Below, one piece after another: positions 35,995-44,966 of a stretch of DNA of 54,379 bases; position 1 is the stretch's first letter, and every line of letters begins with the position of its first letter. The stretch spans positions 1 to 54,379 of the forward strand of contig CAYJOD010000037.1 in assembly GCA_964371655.1 (NCBI GenBank), written 5' to 3'. This DNA is from CAZGSN01 sp964371655 (GTDB lineage: Bacteria > Desulfobacterota > Binatia > HRBIN30). The position numbers were made by a program, and so were the translations under genes. The notes beneath the pieces are model-generated. The model ran no database searches. It was not told where the DNA came from and saw only the letters and a program-made list of their open reading frames with translations.

Positions 35995-37182
35995 ATGTTC
36001 CTCGATCTCTTTTACGGATTGCGCGACCAAGGCGTGCCGGTCGGCATCCAGGAATGGATGACGTTTGTGACGGCGCTGGAGAAGGGCCTGCACGGCTCCA
36101 GCTTGCTGCGCTTCTATCATCTCGGACGTTCCTGCCTGATCAAGAGCGAGACCTACTTCGACGCCTACGACAAGGTATTCGCCAAGATCTTCAAGGGCGT
36201 CGAGGGCGCCGCCGGGGATGAGATGGTCGAGAAGGTCCTCGACTGGCTGCGCGACCCGAAGAACTTTCCGAACCTTTCGCCCGAGGACTGGGCGCGACTC
36301 GAGCGTCTCAATCACGACGAGCTCATGCAGCGTTTCCTGGAAACCCTGTCGAAGCAGACCGAACGCCACGACGGTGGCGACAAGTGGGTCGGCACCGGCG
36401 GCAAGTCGCCCTACGGTCATGGCGGCCAGCACCCCACCGGCATCCGCGTCGGCGGTCCGGCCAAGAGCCGCTCGGCGATGAAGGTGGCCGAGGAACGACG
36501 GTTCAAAGACTACCGCACCGACATGACCCTCGACCTGCGTCAGATGCGCGTGGCCCTGCGGCGCTTGCGCCAGCTGACGCGCTCGGGCGATGCCACCGAG
36601 TTGGACCTCGACGAAACCATCGATGAGACCTGCAAGAACGCCGGCGAGATCGAGATGGTTTTCCGCGCGCCGCGACGCAACGATGTCCGCCTGCTCATGT
36701 TCATGGACGTCGGCGGCACTATGGATCCATACTACGAGCCGGTGAGCCAGCTGCTGACCGCGCTGCACGAGGAACGCGGCTTGCGCGACTTCCAGCCGTA
36801 CTACTTCCACAATTGCATCTACGATCACATCTACACCAAGGCGCGCATGCTGCGCGCCGATGCGCTCCCGACCGCAGACGTGTTGCGCCGCCTCGACAGT
36901 CGCTGGAAGGTGGTCGTCGTGGGCGATGCCGCGATGCATCCCGCCGAGCTGCTCGAGAGCTACGGCAGCATCGACCCGCGCCGCGTTGCACCAACGGCCG
37001 GGCTCACCTGGCTGCAGCGCATTGCGCAGCACTTCGACCGCAGCGTTTGGGTCAACCCCGAAGGCCCGGCCTATTGGGAGGCCGATACCTGCCGCCTCAT
37101 CCGCCGCATCTTTCCGATGTACCACCTCAGCGTCGACGGCCTCGGCGCGGCGGTGAAAGCGTTGGTCGGCGCCCGCGCCTGA
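35995..37182 (+). CDS. CoxE-like von Willebrand factor A domain protein
   Basis: 395 residues. The N-terminal region (LFYGLRDQGVPVGIQEWMTF) and middle linker with a Gly-rich loop (GTGGKSPYGHGGQHPTG) are typical of CoxE-like VWA proteins; a VWA fold begins about residue 230 with a MIDAS-like MDVGGTMDP (D238, Thr in place of the usual Ser). These proteins usually work with a MoxR AAA ATPase to insert metal cofactors or activate multi-subunit enzymes such as CO dehydrogenase. No MoxR gene is in this window, so its partner lies elsewhere or has been lost. ATG at 35995 begins 33 bases after the toxin stop, and weak co-transcription is possible. Confidence 0.8.
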   Translation: MFLDLFYGLRDQGVPVGIQEWMTFVTALEKGLHGSSLLRFYHLGRSCLIKSETYFDAYDKVFAKIFKGVEGAAGDEMVEKVLDWLRDPKNFPNLSPEDWARLERLNHDELMQRFLETLSKQTERHDGGDKWVGTGGKSPYGHGGQHPTGIRVGGPAKSRSAMKVAEERRFKDYRTDMTLDLRQMRVALRRLRQLTRSGDATELDLDETIDETCKNAGEIEMVFRAPRRNDVRLLMFMDVGGTMDPYYEPVSQLLTALHEERGLRDFQPYYFHNCIYDHIYTKARMLRADALPTADVLRRLDSRWKVVVVGDAAMHPAELLESYGSIDPRRVAPTAGLTWLQRIAQHFDRSVWVNPEGPAYWEADTCRLIRRIFPMYHLSVDGLGAAVKALVGARA

Positions 37183-37916
37183 AGGCGGCGGGCTCGCGAC
37201 CGGGGCGCGGCAGTCGGGGCTTTGCCCAACAATTCATCCGACGGTCTGATTCGCTCATCCTGTCAACGCGGCGCTTCGAGACGCCGCCAAAAGAAGGCGG
37301 CTCCTCAGCGCGAACGGATGCTTTTGTATCCGCTCAATCATGCTCGATTTCCGTTCGCCCCGATTTGCTATTTCCGAACATCGTCGCGCGGCACGACGAT
37401 GTTCGGAAGCGGATCGCATATGGCATATCGCGTATCGTCGGACCGCATCTCGGCCCTCCGAGCGATAAGCCAACGGCGATGAGCGATATGCGGCGCGGGC
37501 CCTTGGGTTACGGGCGGTAGCCCGCGCTAGGGAGCGGCCGTCTTTTCAGGCGGCGTCTCGAAGGGCGACGTCAGTTGATCGGAAGAAGGCAGTGACGCCG
37601 CCGGCGAACGCCGGATCCTTCGGGAGGAAAACTCGCGGGGCTTCGGACTTCGGGCTGCAGGCTTCGGGTGCGATGAGAATTCTGAAGCCTGAAGCCTGAA
37701 GTCTGCGGCCTGAAGCCGAGTTTCAGGTCAGCCGCCATCCTTTGGCGGGGTATCGAAGGGCGGTCGCTGTCACCATATTTCGCGAGGCTCAGTAAGCGGG
37801 TTAAGTCTGGTTGTCTAAATCGTCGCGACGCTGATCGTCTTTTCGTGTATGATTTTCGATAGGGCTACGGACCATTGGCATTACACAGAAGTACAGAGCG
37901 GACAGGAGCGACGCCG
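37183..37916. other. Long intergenic region of hairpin repeats
   Basis: 734 bases without a convincing gene. Contents: half-copies of the CTTCGAGACGCCGCC...GGCTCCTCAGCGCGAACGG repeat (about 37270-37320), the perfect hairpin at 37372-37408, a run of ATATGGCATATCGC-like palindromic bits (37428-37495), and a hairpin of GGCTTCGGACTTCGGGCTGC against GAAGCCTGAAGTCTGCGGCC (about 37640-37715). The kinase promoter should lie near 37800-37900. Confidence 0.6.
37372..37408. repeat. Perfect 15-bp hairpin
   Basis: TTCCGAACATCGTCG, loop CGCGGCA, CGACGATGTTCGGAA. Arms are exactly complementary. No T-run follows, so terminator function is doubtful. Confidence 0.85.
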
Positions 37917-39368
37917 GTGGAGCGCCGTGCCTACGAAGCCGAACGTCGCCGGTTGCTGCGCCGGCGCGTCGCCGTCGGAGGTGCCGTCGCCGTCGTTGTC
38001 GTGCCGTTGTTTGGAATTGTCGATTACATAATTTACCGCGATCAATTTGCACCCTTGATGAGCGCGCGGCTGCTGTCGGCGCTGTTGAGCGGCATCGTGC
38101 TGCTCTTGATCCGCGGTCGCATCGGCAAGCACCGGCCGTCATGGCTCGCCTTCGCGCTCATCGTACAATGCGGTCTGGCGATCGGCGTCGTCCCGGCGTA
38201 CGTCACCGGCGTTACGAATACGCCGCACTATGTTAGCCTCGCGATGGTCATCCTTACCGCGGCGGCGCTGCTGCCCTGGAGTGCGTTCGAGACGATCTTG
38301 CTCACGACCGTTCTGGTGTGCGCGTTCGCCGTGGCGGGCTGGTTCCATGGCGGGCTGCACGCCGTTGCCTTCGGTGTGCAGTCATCGGCGATTCTCGGGA
38401 TCGGTTCCCTTGCGGTGGTGATTACGATTCTGAACGAACAGATGCGCGTCCGCGAGTTCGCGGCGCGGCGCGAACTGCGCCGGGCATCGGGCGAGAAGAC
38501 GCGGCTGATCAATCGCTTGGAGACGCTGGCCGCGCGCTTGGCTACCGCCAACGAGGATTTGCAGGAACGGCAACGCGAGACCGAGGACTTTGTGTACGTG
38601 CTTTCGCACGATTTGCGGGCCCCTTTGATCAACATTCAAGGATTCGGCAAGCGCCTGCACAACGACATGAGCGCTTTGGAAGCGACTGCTGCAGCCGCGA
38701 TCACGGGCGACGCGCCGCGGCTGTTCGGCCGCATGAAGCAATCGTTGCAGTTTCTCAACGCCGGTACGGCCAAGATCGACCAGCTCATCACGCGTTTGCT
38801 GGACATCGCGCGCCTGACGACGAAACCCGGAAGATACCAGTGGGTCGACTCGATGCTCACGGTACGCGAAGTGATCGACGCCTGCCGGTTCCAAATCGAG
38901 GCGGCCGCCATCGAGATCACGTTAAGCGCGCTCCCGACGGTGCGTGCGGATCCGGTGCAGTTGAACCAGGTGTTTACCAACCTCATTGATAACGCCGTCA
39001 AGTATATTGCCGACGGCCCGCGCAAACAGATCGCGGTCAGCTGCCTCGCCGAGGTCGATCGGTATCGCTTTGCTATCGCGGACACAGGGCCGGGAATCGA
39101 CCCGAAAGACGCCGAGAAGATCTTTCGGTTGTTCGCGCGGCTGGCTCCGCACGCCAGCCGTGGCGAGGGGATCGGACTCGCCGCGGTGCGCGCCATCATC
39201 AATCAGCATGGTGGGCGCGTCTGGGTAGAGCCGAACCCGGGAGGCGGCAGCACGTTTTACTTCACTCTGCCGCGCCACGATGACGTCGTGACCACAAACG
39301 GCAAAGATTCGAGCCTCGCGGGCGTCGTAGGACGCACCCGCTTGGAGGAGCAGCCTTCTCATGTCTGA
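37917..39368 (+). CDS. Membrane sensor histidine kinase
   Basis: 483 residues. GTG 37917 is preferred (CAGGAGCG at good spacing); an upstream TTG would add 14 residues. Six or so transmembrane segments (residues about 15-175), a short coiled stretch (ELRRASGEKTRLINRLETLA, NEDLQERQRETEDF), HisKA with VLSHDLRAPL (H231), and HATPase with NLIDNAVKYI, DTGPGI and GEGIGLAAV. The 'DFVYVLSHDLRAPLINIQGF' pattern is typical of kinases that signal to Rcp1-like receivers. It overlaps the next gene by 8 bases, so the three genes to 41250 form one operon. Confidence 0.85.
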   Translation: MERRAYEAERRRLLRRRVAVGGAVAVVVVPLFGIVDYIIYRDQFAPLMSARLLSALLSGIVLLLIRGRIGKHRPSWLAFALIVQCGLAIGVVPAYVTGVTNTPHYVSLAMVILTAAALLPWSAFETILLTTVLVCAFAVAGWFHGGLHAVAFGVQSSAILGIGSLAVVITILNEQMRVREFAARRELRRASGEKTRLINRLETLAARLATANEDLQERQRETEDFVYVLSHDLRAPLINIQGFGKRLHNDMSALEATAAAAITGDAPRLFGRMKQSLQFLNAGTAKIDQLITRLLDIARLTTKPGRYQWVDSMLTVREVIDACRFQIEAAAIEITLSALPTVRADPVQLNQVFTNLIDNAVKYIADGPRKQIAVSCLAEVDRYRFAIADTGPGIDPKDAEKIFRLFARLAPHASRGEGIGLAAVRAIINQHGGRVWVEPNPGGGSTFYFTLPRHDDVVTTNGKDSSLAGVVGRTRLEEQPSHV

Positions 39369-39795
39369 TGAACACGCGATCGAGATCTGGCTCATCGAAG
39401 ACGATGACGGCCATGCTTTGCTCGTTGAGGACAGCCTGCGTGACGCCGGCTTGCAGAACCGCCTTTTGCGCGCCAGAGACGGCACCCAAGGCTGGCAGTG
39501 GCTGGGCGAAGCGGCGCTCGGCCACCGGAGCCTCCCGGGTCTGATTCTTCTCGACATCGCGATGCCCGGGTTGGACGGCTTGGACGTGCTCGAGCGCATC
39601 AAATCTACTCCGGAGCTCAAGCACATACCGGTGATTATGCTGACCTCTACCGATCGACAGCGTGAGATCGAACGCGCCTACGCTCTCGGTGCGAATGCCT
39701 TCATCGTGAAGCCCGTGGATTTCGATAGATTGCACGAGAAGGTGCGTACCTTGGGTATGTTTCTGCAAATCATCGAAGTGGCCCGGAGGGTGTAG
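39361..39795 (+). CDS. Rcp1-like single-domain response regulator
   Basis: 144 residues of CheY fold only. Acidic pocket IEDDDGHALL, phosphoacceptor LILLDIAMPG (D65), conserved T/S (MLTST) and K (FIVKPVDF), with an extended C-terminal helix as in cyanobacterial Rcp1 receivers. No output domain: it relays phosphate between the kinase just upstream and the hybrid protein just downstream, or controls a partner by contact. Confidence 0.88.
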   Translation: MSDEHAIEIWLIEDDDGHALLVEDSLRDAGLQNRLLRARDGTQGWQWLGEAALGHRSLPGLILLDIAMPGLDGLDVLERIKSTPELKHIPVIMLTSTDRQREIERAYALGANAFIVKPVDFDRLHEKVRTLGMFLQIIEVARRV

Positions 39796-41250
39796 ATGCC
39801 TGCTGCCGGCGCACGGATCCTGCTCGTCGAAGACGATCCCGGAATGGCGGTCCTCGCCGCCGACTCTCTGATCGATGTCGAGGACTCGACCCTCACCGTG
39901 GCAGAATCCGCCGCCGAATGTCGTGCCCACATCGCGCGCCAAGCCTTCGACGTCGTCTTGCTCGATCGCGGCCTGCCCGATTGTGACGGTGCCGCCCTGA
40001 TCGGCGAGATCATTGCCCAACAACCCGACGCTGCCATCGTCATGTTGAGCGGTGCCGACAGCGCCGATTCGGCAACCGAGACGCTCCTGCTCGGGGCCTG
40101 GGATTACATCGTCAAGCGACCCGATCTGCAGCATCTTCGTGAGTTGCCCGCGGTGATCCGCCGCTGCGTCGAGCGCAAGCGCTGGCGGGAGAACGAGGCA
40201 CGGCTACGCACGGAGATGGAGATGTTGTTGACAGCTTTGCGCGGCACCGGCGATGCCGTCATCATGGCCGATACCGAGCGCCGTGTGCACTTCTGGAATG
40301 CTGCAGCGGAAAGGCTCTTCGGCTGGCGCGCCGAAGACGTATTGGGGCAGCCGCTGCCGATGGTTCCTGCCGATCGCGAGCTCGAATCGATGGACCTCAT
40401 GGCGCGTGCTCGTAGCGGCGATCCATTGGTCGGATTCGAGACGGTGCGGCAGCGCCGCGACGGCTCGCTGGTCGAAGTGAGCCTCACCCTTACCACCGCC
40501 CTCAACCTCGACGGCTCCGTGTACGCGTACGTCTCCGTGATCCGTGACATCAGCGAGCGCAAGGCACTGGAGCGAGCCCGCGCTGATTTTGCTGCGATGT
40601 TGACGCACGATCTCAAGAACCCTCTCGCCGTCATCCAAGGCTGTGCGAAGCTGCTGGAAGAGGCGGGCTTGACGCCCGAAGATACCGAGTGGGTTGCGTC
40701 CATCGATCGCGCCGCCGGGATGATCGACAGATTGGTTGCCGACCTGCTGCTGGCCGCCACGATCGAGGCGGGGAAACTCACGCTCGCGATTCGGCCGATT
40801 GCCGTCGGTGCTCTGCTGGCGAGCGCGATGCGACAGTTCCGTGCCGTCGCCGCGCGCAAAGACATCACCCTGCGCACGGCAGGCGAGGCCGAAACCCTCC
40901 ACGTCAGCGGCGATCTGGTTCAGCTCGAACGCGCCCTTGGCAACCTGATCGACAACGCGATCAAGTATACGCCGGCGGGAGGTGTCGTGACCGTCCAGGC
41001 GCTGTGCCGAAACGGTGATCTTTGGTTGCGAGTCGAGGATACGGGTCCCGGGATCAGTACGGAAGACCTGCCGCATGTATTCGAGAAATATCGCCGCGCC
41101 AGGGCAACCGGGAACGTTGATGGCGCTGGCCTCGGCCTCTACATCGTGCGTTATCTGGCCGAAGCGCATGGCGGTACTGTGTCGGTGGACAGTCGCATCG
41201 GCAGCGGCTCGGTATTTACAATCACGCTGCCGCTCGTCGCCCCCGACTAG
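39796..41250 (+). CDS. Hybrid protein: receiver-PAS-histidine kinase
   Basis: 484 residues: receiver (LLVEDDPGMAVLA, phosphoacceptor LLDRGLPD D57, MLSGAD), a PAS domain (LLTALRGTGDAVIMADTERR to SVIRDISERKALE, about 140-260), HisKA with MLTHDLKNPL (H271) and HATPase with NLIDNAIKYT, DTGPGI and GAGLGLYIV. The ATG follows the stop of the receiver gene directly (TAGATG), indicating coupling. Position 96-100 has VKRPD where a receiver Lys is expected, so that site is kept. It probably forms a short phosphorelay with the two upstream proteins. Output is not visible. Confidence 0.85.
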   Translation: MPAAGARILLVEDDPGMAVLAADSLIDVEDSTLTVAESAAECRAHIARQAFDVVLLDRGLPDCDGAALIGEIIAQQPDAAIVMLSGADSADSATETLLLGAWDYIVKRPDLQHLRELPAVIRRCVERKRWRENEARLRTEMEMLLTALRGTGDAVIMADTERRVHFWNAAAERLFGWRAEDVLGQPLPMVPADRELESMDLMARARSGDPLVGFETVRQRRDGSLVEVSLTLTTALNLDGSVYAYVSVIRDISERKALERARADFAAMLTHDLKNPLAVIQGCAKLLEEAGLTPEDTEWVASIDRAAGMIDRLVADLLLAATIEAGKLTLAIRPIAVGALLASAMRQFRAVAARKDITLRTAGEAETLHVSGDLVQLERALGNLIDNAIKYTPAGGVVTVQALCRNGDLWLRVEDTGPGISTEDLPHVFEKYRRARATGNVDGAGLGLYIVRYLAEAHGGTVSVDSRIGSGSVFTITLPLVAPD

Positions 41251-41423
41251 CCTGAAACTCGGCTTTGGACCCCAGGCTTCAGGGTTTCCATGGTACCCGA
41301 AGCCAACGGCCCGAAGTCGGAAGCCCCCCAGTCTTCATCTCGAATCATCCGGCCGGCACGCCGGTGGCGCGGCCACGCTGGAGACCGGAGCTCAGAGAGT
41401 CCCGATTGCTGGGGCTCGATTGA

Positions 41424-41613
41424 CCCTGAAAACCTCAATTCGAACCGCGGATGAACACGGATGGACACGGATTCGGAAGGGAAGCACTTCGTTTCGAAGC
41501 GTATCGTTTTTGTCCGGGCGAATTCATCGCATGAATCCCTGCGTGTCCGGATTCTGGCTGGTCTTATCCGCGTTCATCAGCGTCCATCCGTGGTTCCAAC
41601 TGAGTTGTTCGGG
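41424..41613. repeat. TIR element, CCCGAAAAC family, copy 3
   Basis: 190 bp. Left: CCCTGAAAACCTCAATTCG then AACCGCGGATGAACACGGAT; right: ATCCGTGGTTCCAACTGAGT ending TTCGGG. Core contains an imperfect inverted pair and TTTTTGTCCGGGCG, similar to the core of copy 2. Upstream at 41252-41330 lies another imperfect hairpin (CTCGGCTTTGGACCCCAGGC type). Confidence 0.8.
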
Positions 41614-41649
41614 TTGACTCGCGGCGGGGGCTGGGGCAGACGCTCTGCC

Positions 41650-42819
41650 ATGCGCCGCATCGTCCGTTACATCGTCGTGGTTGTCACGATTCTCGTGGTT
41701 GCTGTGTTCGTGTTCGTACCGCGCTTGGCGGAGCAGAAGATCAATCGAGTCCTGCAGCGGCCGCCGTATTCCGTGAGCGCCGCGGCGCGCGCGCTGCATT
41801 CCAAACTGTTCGTCGCCGACATGCACGCCGATCCGTTGATGTGGAACCGCGACCTCGTGCAGGAGTCGTCGTACGGACACGTCGACGTCCCGCGCTTGAT
41901 CAAGGGCGGCGTCGGGCTGCAGATCTTCGATGCGGTCACCAAGGTTCCGACAACGCTGGGCTATGACAACAACGACGACCACACCTCGGACGTCATCACC
42001 CTCGTCGCCGTGCTGCAGCGCTGGCCCTTGCGAACCTGGTCGAGCTTGAAGGAACGCGCTCTGTTTGAGGCGCGCAAGCTGCATGAGTTCGCGGCGCGCT
42101 CCAACGGCAAGCTCACGATTATCACCTCGCGCCCCGAGCTCGCTGCCTACCTGGCTCGGCGTCAGGGGGATTCCGCGCTCACTGCCGGCCTCCTCGGCAT
42201 CGAAGGGTTGCACGCGCTCGAAGGCGACCTGCGCAACCTCGACGTGTTCCGCGCCGCCGGCTTTCGCATCATGGGACTCGAGCACTTCTTCGACAACCAG
42301 CTCGGCGGCTCGGCGCACGGCATCTCGAAGGCAGGGCTGAACGATTTCGGACGCCAGGTGGTACGTCGCATGGAAGAGCTGAAGATCATCGTCGATCTGG
42401 CGCACTCGTCGCCGCGGATGATCGACGACGTGCTCGCCATGGCGACCCGACCGGTGGTGGTGTCGCACACCGGGGTGAAGGGCACGTGCGAGCACATTCG
42501 CAATCTCTCCGACGACCACGTACGCGGCGTCGCCGCGACCGGCGGCGTCATCGGCATCGGCTACTGGGATGCGGCGGCGTGCGACGTCAGCGTCGCCGGC
42601 ATCGTGCGTGCGATTCAGTATGCCGTGCAGGTCGGGGGTATCGATCACGTCGGCCTCGGATCGGACTTCGACGGCGCGACCGAGACGCCATTCGACAGCA
42701 GCGGCCTGCCGCTGCTCACCGAGGCGCTGCTGAATGCCGGCTTCTCGGAAGAGGAGGTCGGCAAGATCATGGGCGGCAACGTTCTGCGAGTGTTGCAAGC
42801 GACCCTGCCGCCCGATTGA
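41650..42819 (+). CDS. Membrane dipeptidase, peptidase family M19
   Basis: 389 residues. An N-terminal membrane anchor (VRYIVVVVTILVVAVFVFVP), then the M19 renal-dipeptidase fold: zinc ligands in ADMHADPL (H59, D61), the bridging Glu in LGIEGLHALEG, GLEHFFDNQLGGSAHG, IVDLAHSSP, VVVSHTG, and GIGYWDAA, with DHVGLGSDFDGATE near the end. It would cleave dipeptides, probably with D-amino acids, on the periplasmic side. ATG 41650. A repeat element ends 36 bases upstream, so the promoter lies close by or within it. Confidence 0.88.
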   Translation: MRRIVRYIVVVVTILVVAVFVFVPRLAEQKINRVLQRPPYSVSAAARALHSKLFVADMHADPLMWNRDLVQESSYGHVDVPRLIKGGVGLQIFDAVTKVPTTLGYDNNDDHTSDVITLVAVLQRWPLRTWSSLKERALFEARKLHEFAARSNGKLTIITSRPELAAYLARRQGDSALTAGLLGIEGLHALEGDLRNLDVFRAAGFRIMGLEHFFDNQLGGSAHGISKAGLNDFGRQVVRRMEELKIIVDLAHSSPRMIDDVLAMATRPVVVSHTGVKGTCEHIRNLSDDHVRGVAATGGVIGIGYWDAAACDVSVAGIVRAIQYAVQVGGIDHVGLGSDFDGATETPFDSSGLPLLTEALLNAGFSEEEVGKIMGGNVLRVLQATLPPD

Positions 42820-42862
42820 TCGGACCGATCGGGCGGATCGGTACGATCTGTCCGCTACCGCC

Positions 42863-43513
42863 TTACCGCTTGCCGTCGTGAAAAAGAAAGCGCGACACCA
42901 TGTCGGACGTCGCTTCCACCGCCGGGTCGATCTCGGCGCCGGAGGTGCCCAGCATGATGCGCGCGGCGGTCCACTCCACTGACGTGTGCAGAACGAACGC
43001 CGCGCTGGCGACGTCGGCGACCCGTAGCTTCCCCTGTGCCTTGAGGACGGCGAAGAGCTCCACCATCGCCGTGCGCAGGCGCATCTCGTTGGCTTGCACC
43101 GCTTCGCGGAATTCGGGGTCCTTGAAGTAGCGTTCCCAAATGATGCGCTGCATGCCGGGGTTGAACGTACGCGTGTGGAAAAGCGCATCGATGAGCTTGC
43201 GCACGCTGGCGCGGGGCTCGGCATTGCGCCACACGTCGGGGTCGAGGCTGTCGATGACGTAGGTAGAGATCTGCCGCGACATCTTCTCGAACAGCTCCAA
43301 CAAAATGGCGCGCTTGTCGTGAAAGTAGCTGTACAGACTGCCAACCGAGATGTGCGCGCGCTTGGCGATGGCCGCGGTCGTCGTGGCGTCGTAGCCGAGC
43401 TCCTCGAAACAGGCGACCGCCGCGGCCAAGACCTTCTCCCGCGTGCGCCGACTGCGTGCCTGTTGCGGGGTTCGCAGCGTGCGTTTGGGCTTCCGCGACT
43501 GTCGCACCGTCAT
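42863..43513 (-). CDS. TetR family transcriptional regulator
   Basis: 216 residues. The HTH is RTREKVLAAAVACFEELGYD followed by ATTTAAIAKRAHISVGSLYSYF (about residues 22-65), typical of TetR with a well-kept tyrosine-rich end; the rest is a ligand-binding helical domain. GGGAGG precedes ATG 43513. Divergent from the diiron protein across a 163-base gap with inverted repeats, so it very likely represses that gene and itself. Ligand unknown, possibly an aromatic or organic substrate of the diiron enzyme. Confidence 0.85.
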   Translation of the reverse strand: MTVRQSRKPKRTLRTPQQARSRRTREKVLAAAVACFEELGYDATTTAAIAKRAHISVGSLYSYFHDKRAILLELFEKMSRQISTYVIDSLDPDVWRNAEPRASVRKLIDALFHTRTFNPGMQRIIWERYFKDPEFREAVQANEMRLRTAMVELFAVLKAQGKLRVADVASAAFVLHTSVEWTAARIMLGTSGAEIDPAVEATSDMVSRFLFHDGKR

Positions 43514-43558
43514 GTCGCCTCCCTAGCAGCCTGGTGTGGGACCGGCGAGAGCGGAGAA

Positions 43559-43628
43559 GTGAACTCGACGTCGCATTTTGGTTATTGAATTCACGGAACG
43601 GCCGGTTTAGCGTCCCATTCATTAAACC
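43559..43628. promoter_or_regulatory. Candidate TetR operator region
   Basis: Two inverted repeats in the divergent gap: GTGAACTC (43559-43566) with GAATTCAC (43587-43594), one mismatch; and GGTTTA (43604-43609) with TAAACC (43623-43628), exact. Either could be the repressor site; the spacers (20 and 13 bases) are on the long side. Confidence 0.35.
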
Positions 43629-43676
43629 TAACGTCGCCGGTCTTCGACGCCGGCGCGCATACAAAGGAAGTGAAGA

Positions 43677-44702
43677 ATGGAAGCAGCGATCGCCACCGAT
43701 GGTGGCACGAGACCCAGGGCCGATTCGGATCTCGATGTCATCCTCACGTCGTTCGACACCACCTACGCGTGGAACTACGGCAGCGTCAAAGAAGGCCTGC
43801 GCGACCTCTACGAGAAGGCTAAACGCGAGCAGTGGAACGGCACCACGCAGCTGGCTTGGAAGACCGAGGTTGATCCGGAAAGCGAGATCATCCCGCAATC
43901 CTACAACCCCCTCGAAGATTACGGTCCCTACAAGAAGCTCTCGCACAAGCAGGTCAAGCATTTCCGCCACGCGCAGATGGCCTGGCAGCTGTCGCAGTTC
44001 ATGCACGGCGAACAGGGCGCCCTGATCGTGGCGTCACAGCTCACCGGCGCGGTGCCGTGGATGGACGCCAAGTTCTACGCCGCCACCCAAACCATGGATG
44101 AGGCGCGTCACGTCGAGGTCTTCAGCCGCTACCTGAAAGAGAAGCTGGAATGGGAGTGGCCGATCAACGCGAATCTGAAGAAGCTGCTCGACGCGATCAT
44201 CTGCGATCGGCGCTGGGACTTCAAATACCTCGGCATGCAGATTCTGGTCGAAGGCCTCGCCATGGCTGCGTTCAGCAACATGTACCAGCTGGCGCAGGAG
44301 CCGTTGATCAAGGATCTCGTCCACTACGTCATGAAGGACGAATCGCGCCACGTCGCCTTCGGCGTCATCTCGCTCAAGGGTTACTACGACGACATGCCGG
44401 CGAGCGAGCTCCGTGATCGCGAGGACTTCGTCATCGAAGGCTGCGAGCTCATGCGCGACCGTCTCCTTGCCCTCGAGGTCGCCGACTACATGGGTATGGA
44501 TCGCAACGAGGTGCGCCGGATCGTGCTCGATTCGCCGGTGATGAAGATGTTCCGCCAAGCGCTGTTTGCGCGCGTCGTCCCCAACATCAAGCGCCTCGGC
44601 TTGCTCACCCCGTACGTGCGCAAGCACTTCGAACGCCTCGAGATCGCCCAGTTCGAGGACTTCGATCCCGAAGCCCAGGACAAGATGATGGGCTTGAACT
44701 GA
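43677..44702 (+). CDS. Ferritin-like diiron oxygenase-type protein
   Basis: 341 residues. Two helical metal motifs are visible: E of GEQGALIVASQLTG with DEARHVEVFSRYL (EA/RH, helix pair 1), and LGMQILVEGLAMAAF with KDESRHVAFGV (pair 2), the EX(n)EXXH pattern of ferritin-like diiron proteins such as AurF-like N-oxygenases and R2lox. No signal peptide. It would activate O2 to oxidise an organic substrate or act as an oxidase; the substrate is unknown. ATG with AAGGAAG-type site at 43664. Divergent from the TetR gene. A strong hairpin follows its stop. Confidence 0.75.
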   Translation: MEAAIATDGGTRPRADSDLDVILTSFDTTYAWNYGSVKEGLRDLYEKAKREQWNGTTQLAWKTEVDPESEIIPQSYNPLEDYGPYKKLSHKQVKHFRHAQMAWQLSQFMHGEQGALIVASQLTGAVPWMDAKFYAATQTMDEARHVEVFSRYLKEKLEWEWPINANLKKLLDAIICDRRWDFKYLGMQILVEGLAMAAFSNMYQLAQEPLIKDLVHYVMKDESRHVAFGVISLKGYYDDMPASELRDREDFVIEGCELMRDRLLALEVADYMGMDRNEVRRIVLDSPVMKMFRQALFARVVPNIKRLGLLTPYVRKHFERLEIAQFEDFDPEAQDKMMGLN

Positions 44703-44720
44703 GCGTGGCCCCTCCCTCAC

Positions 44721-44752
44721 CCTCCCCGTTGCCGGACTCGGCAACAGGGAGG
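44721..44752. terminator. GC hairpin 3' of the diiron gene
   Basis: CCTCCCCGTTGCCG (44721-44734), loop GACT, CGGCAACAGGGAGG (44739-44752), with one mismatch. There is no T-tract, so it could equally be another dispersed hairpin. Confidence 0.4.
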
Positions 44753-44768
44753 GGACTGAGCCTCTAAG

Positions 44769-44952
44769 CCCGAAAACATCAATTGGAACCGCGGATGGAC
44801 ACGGATTCACGCGGATTGCCGGTACTTCGGCTCGCGTACGCAGGTATCGAAATGTGTCGAGACACCGAGGGACCAATCAGCAATTTCCCCAAGCTCCTCT
44901 TGCTTCATCCGTGTCCATCCGCGTTCATCCGCGGTTCAACTGTTCTTTTCCG
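44769..44952. repeat. TIR element, CCCGAAAAC family, copy 4
   Basis: 184 bp. Left CCCGAAAACATCAATTGG then AACCGCGGATGGACACGGAT; right ATCCGCGGTTCAACTG ending TTCTTTTCCGG. Core sequence differs from copies 2 and 3. Confidence 0.8.
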
Positions 44953-44966
44953 GCTAAGGCCTCGCA

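Noticed and set aside
37372..37408. Perfect hairpin as a rho-independent terminator
   Set aside because: No T-run on either side and it is about 190 bases from the nearest gene end.
41524..43344. Minus-strand frame of 606 codons across the M19 dipeptidase and TetR genes
   Set aside because: It crosses a repeat element and two supported genes in the wrong frame; no domain is visible.
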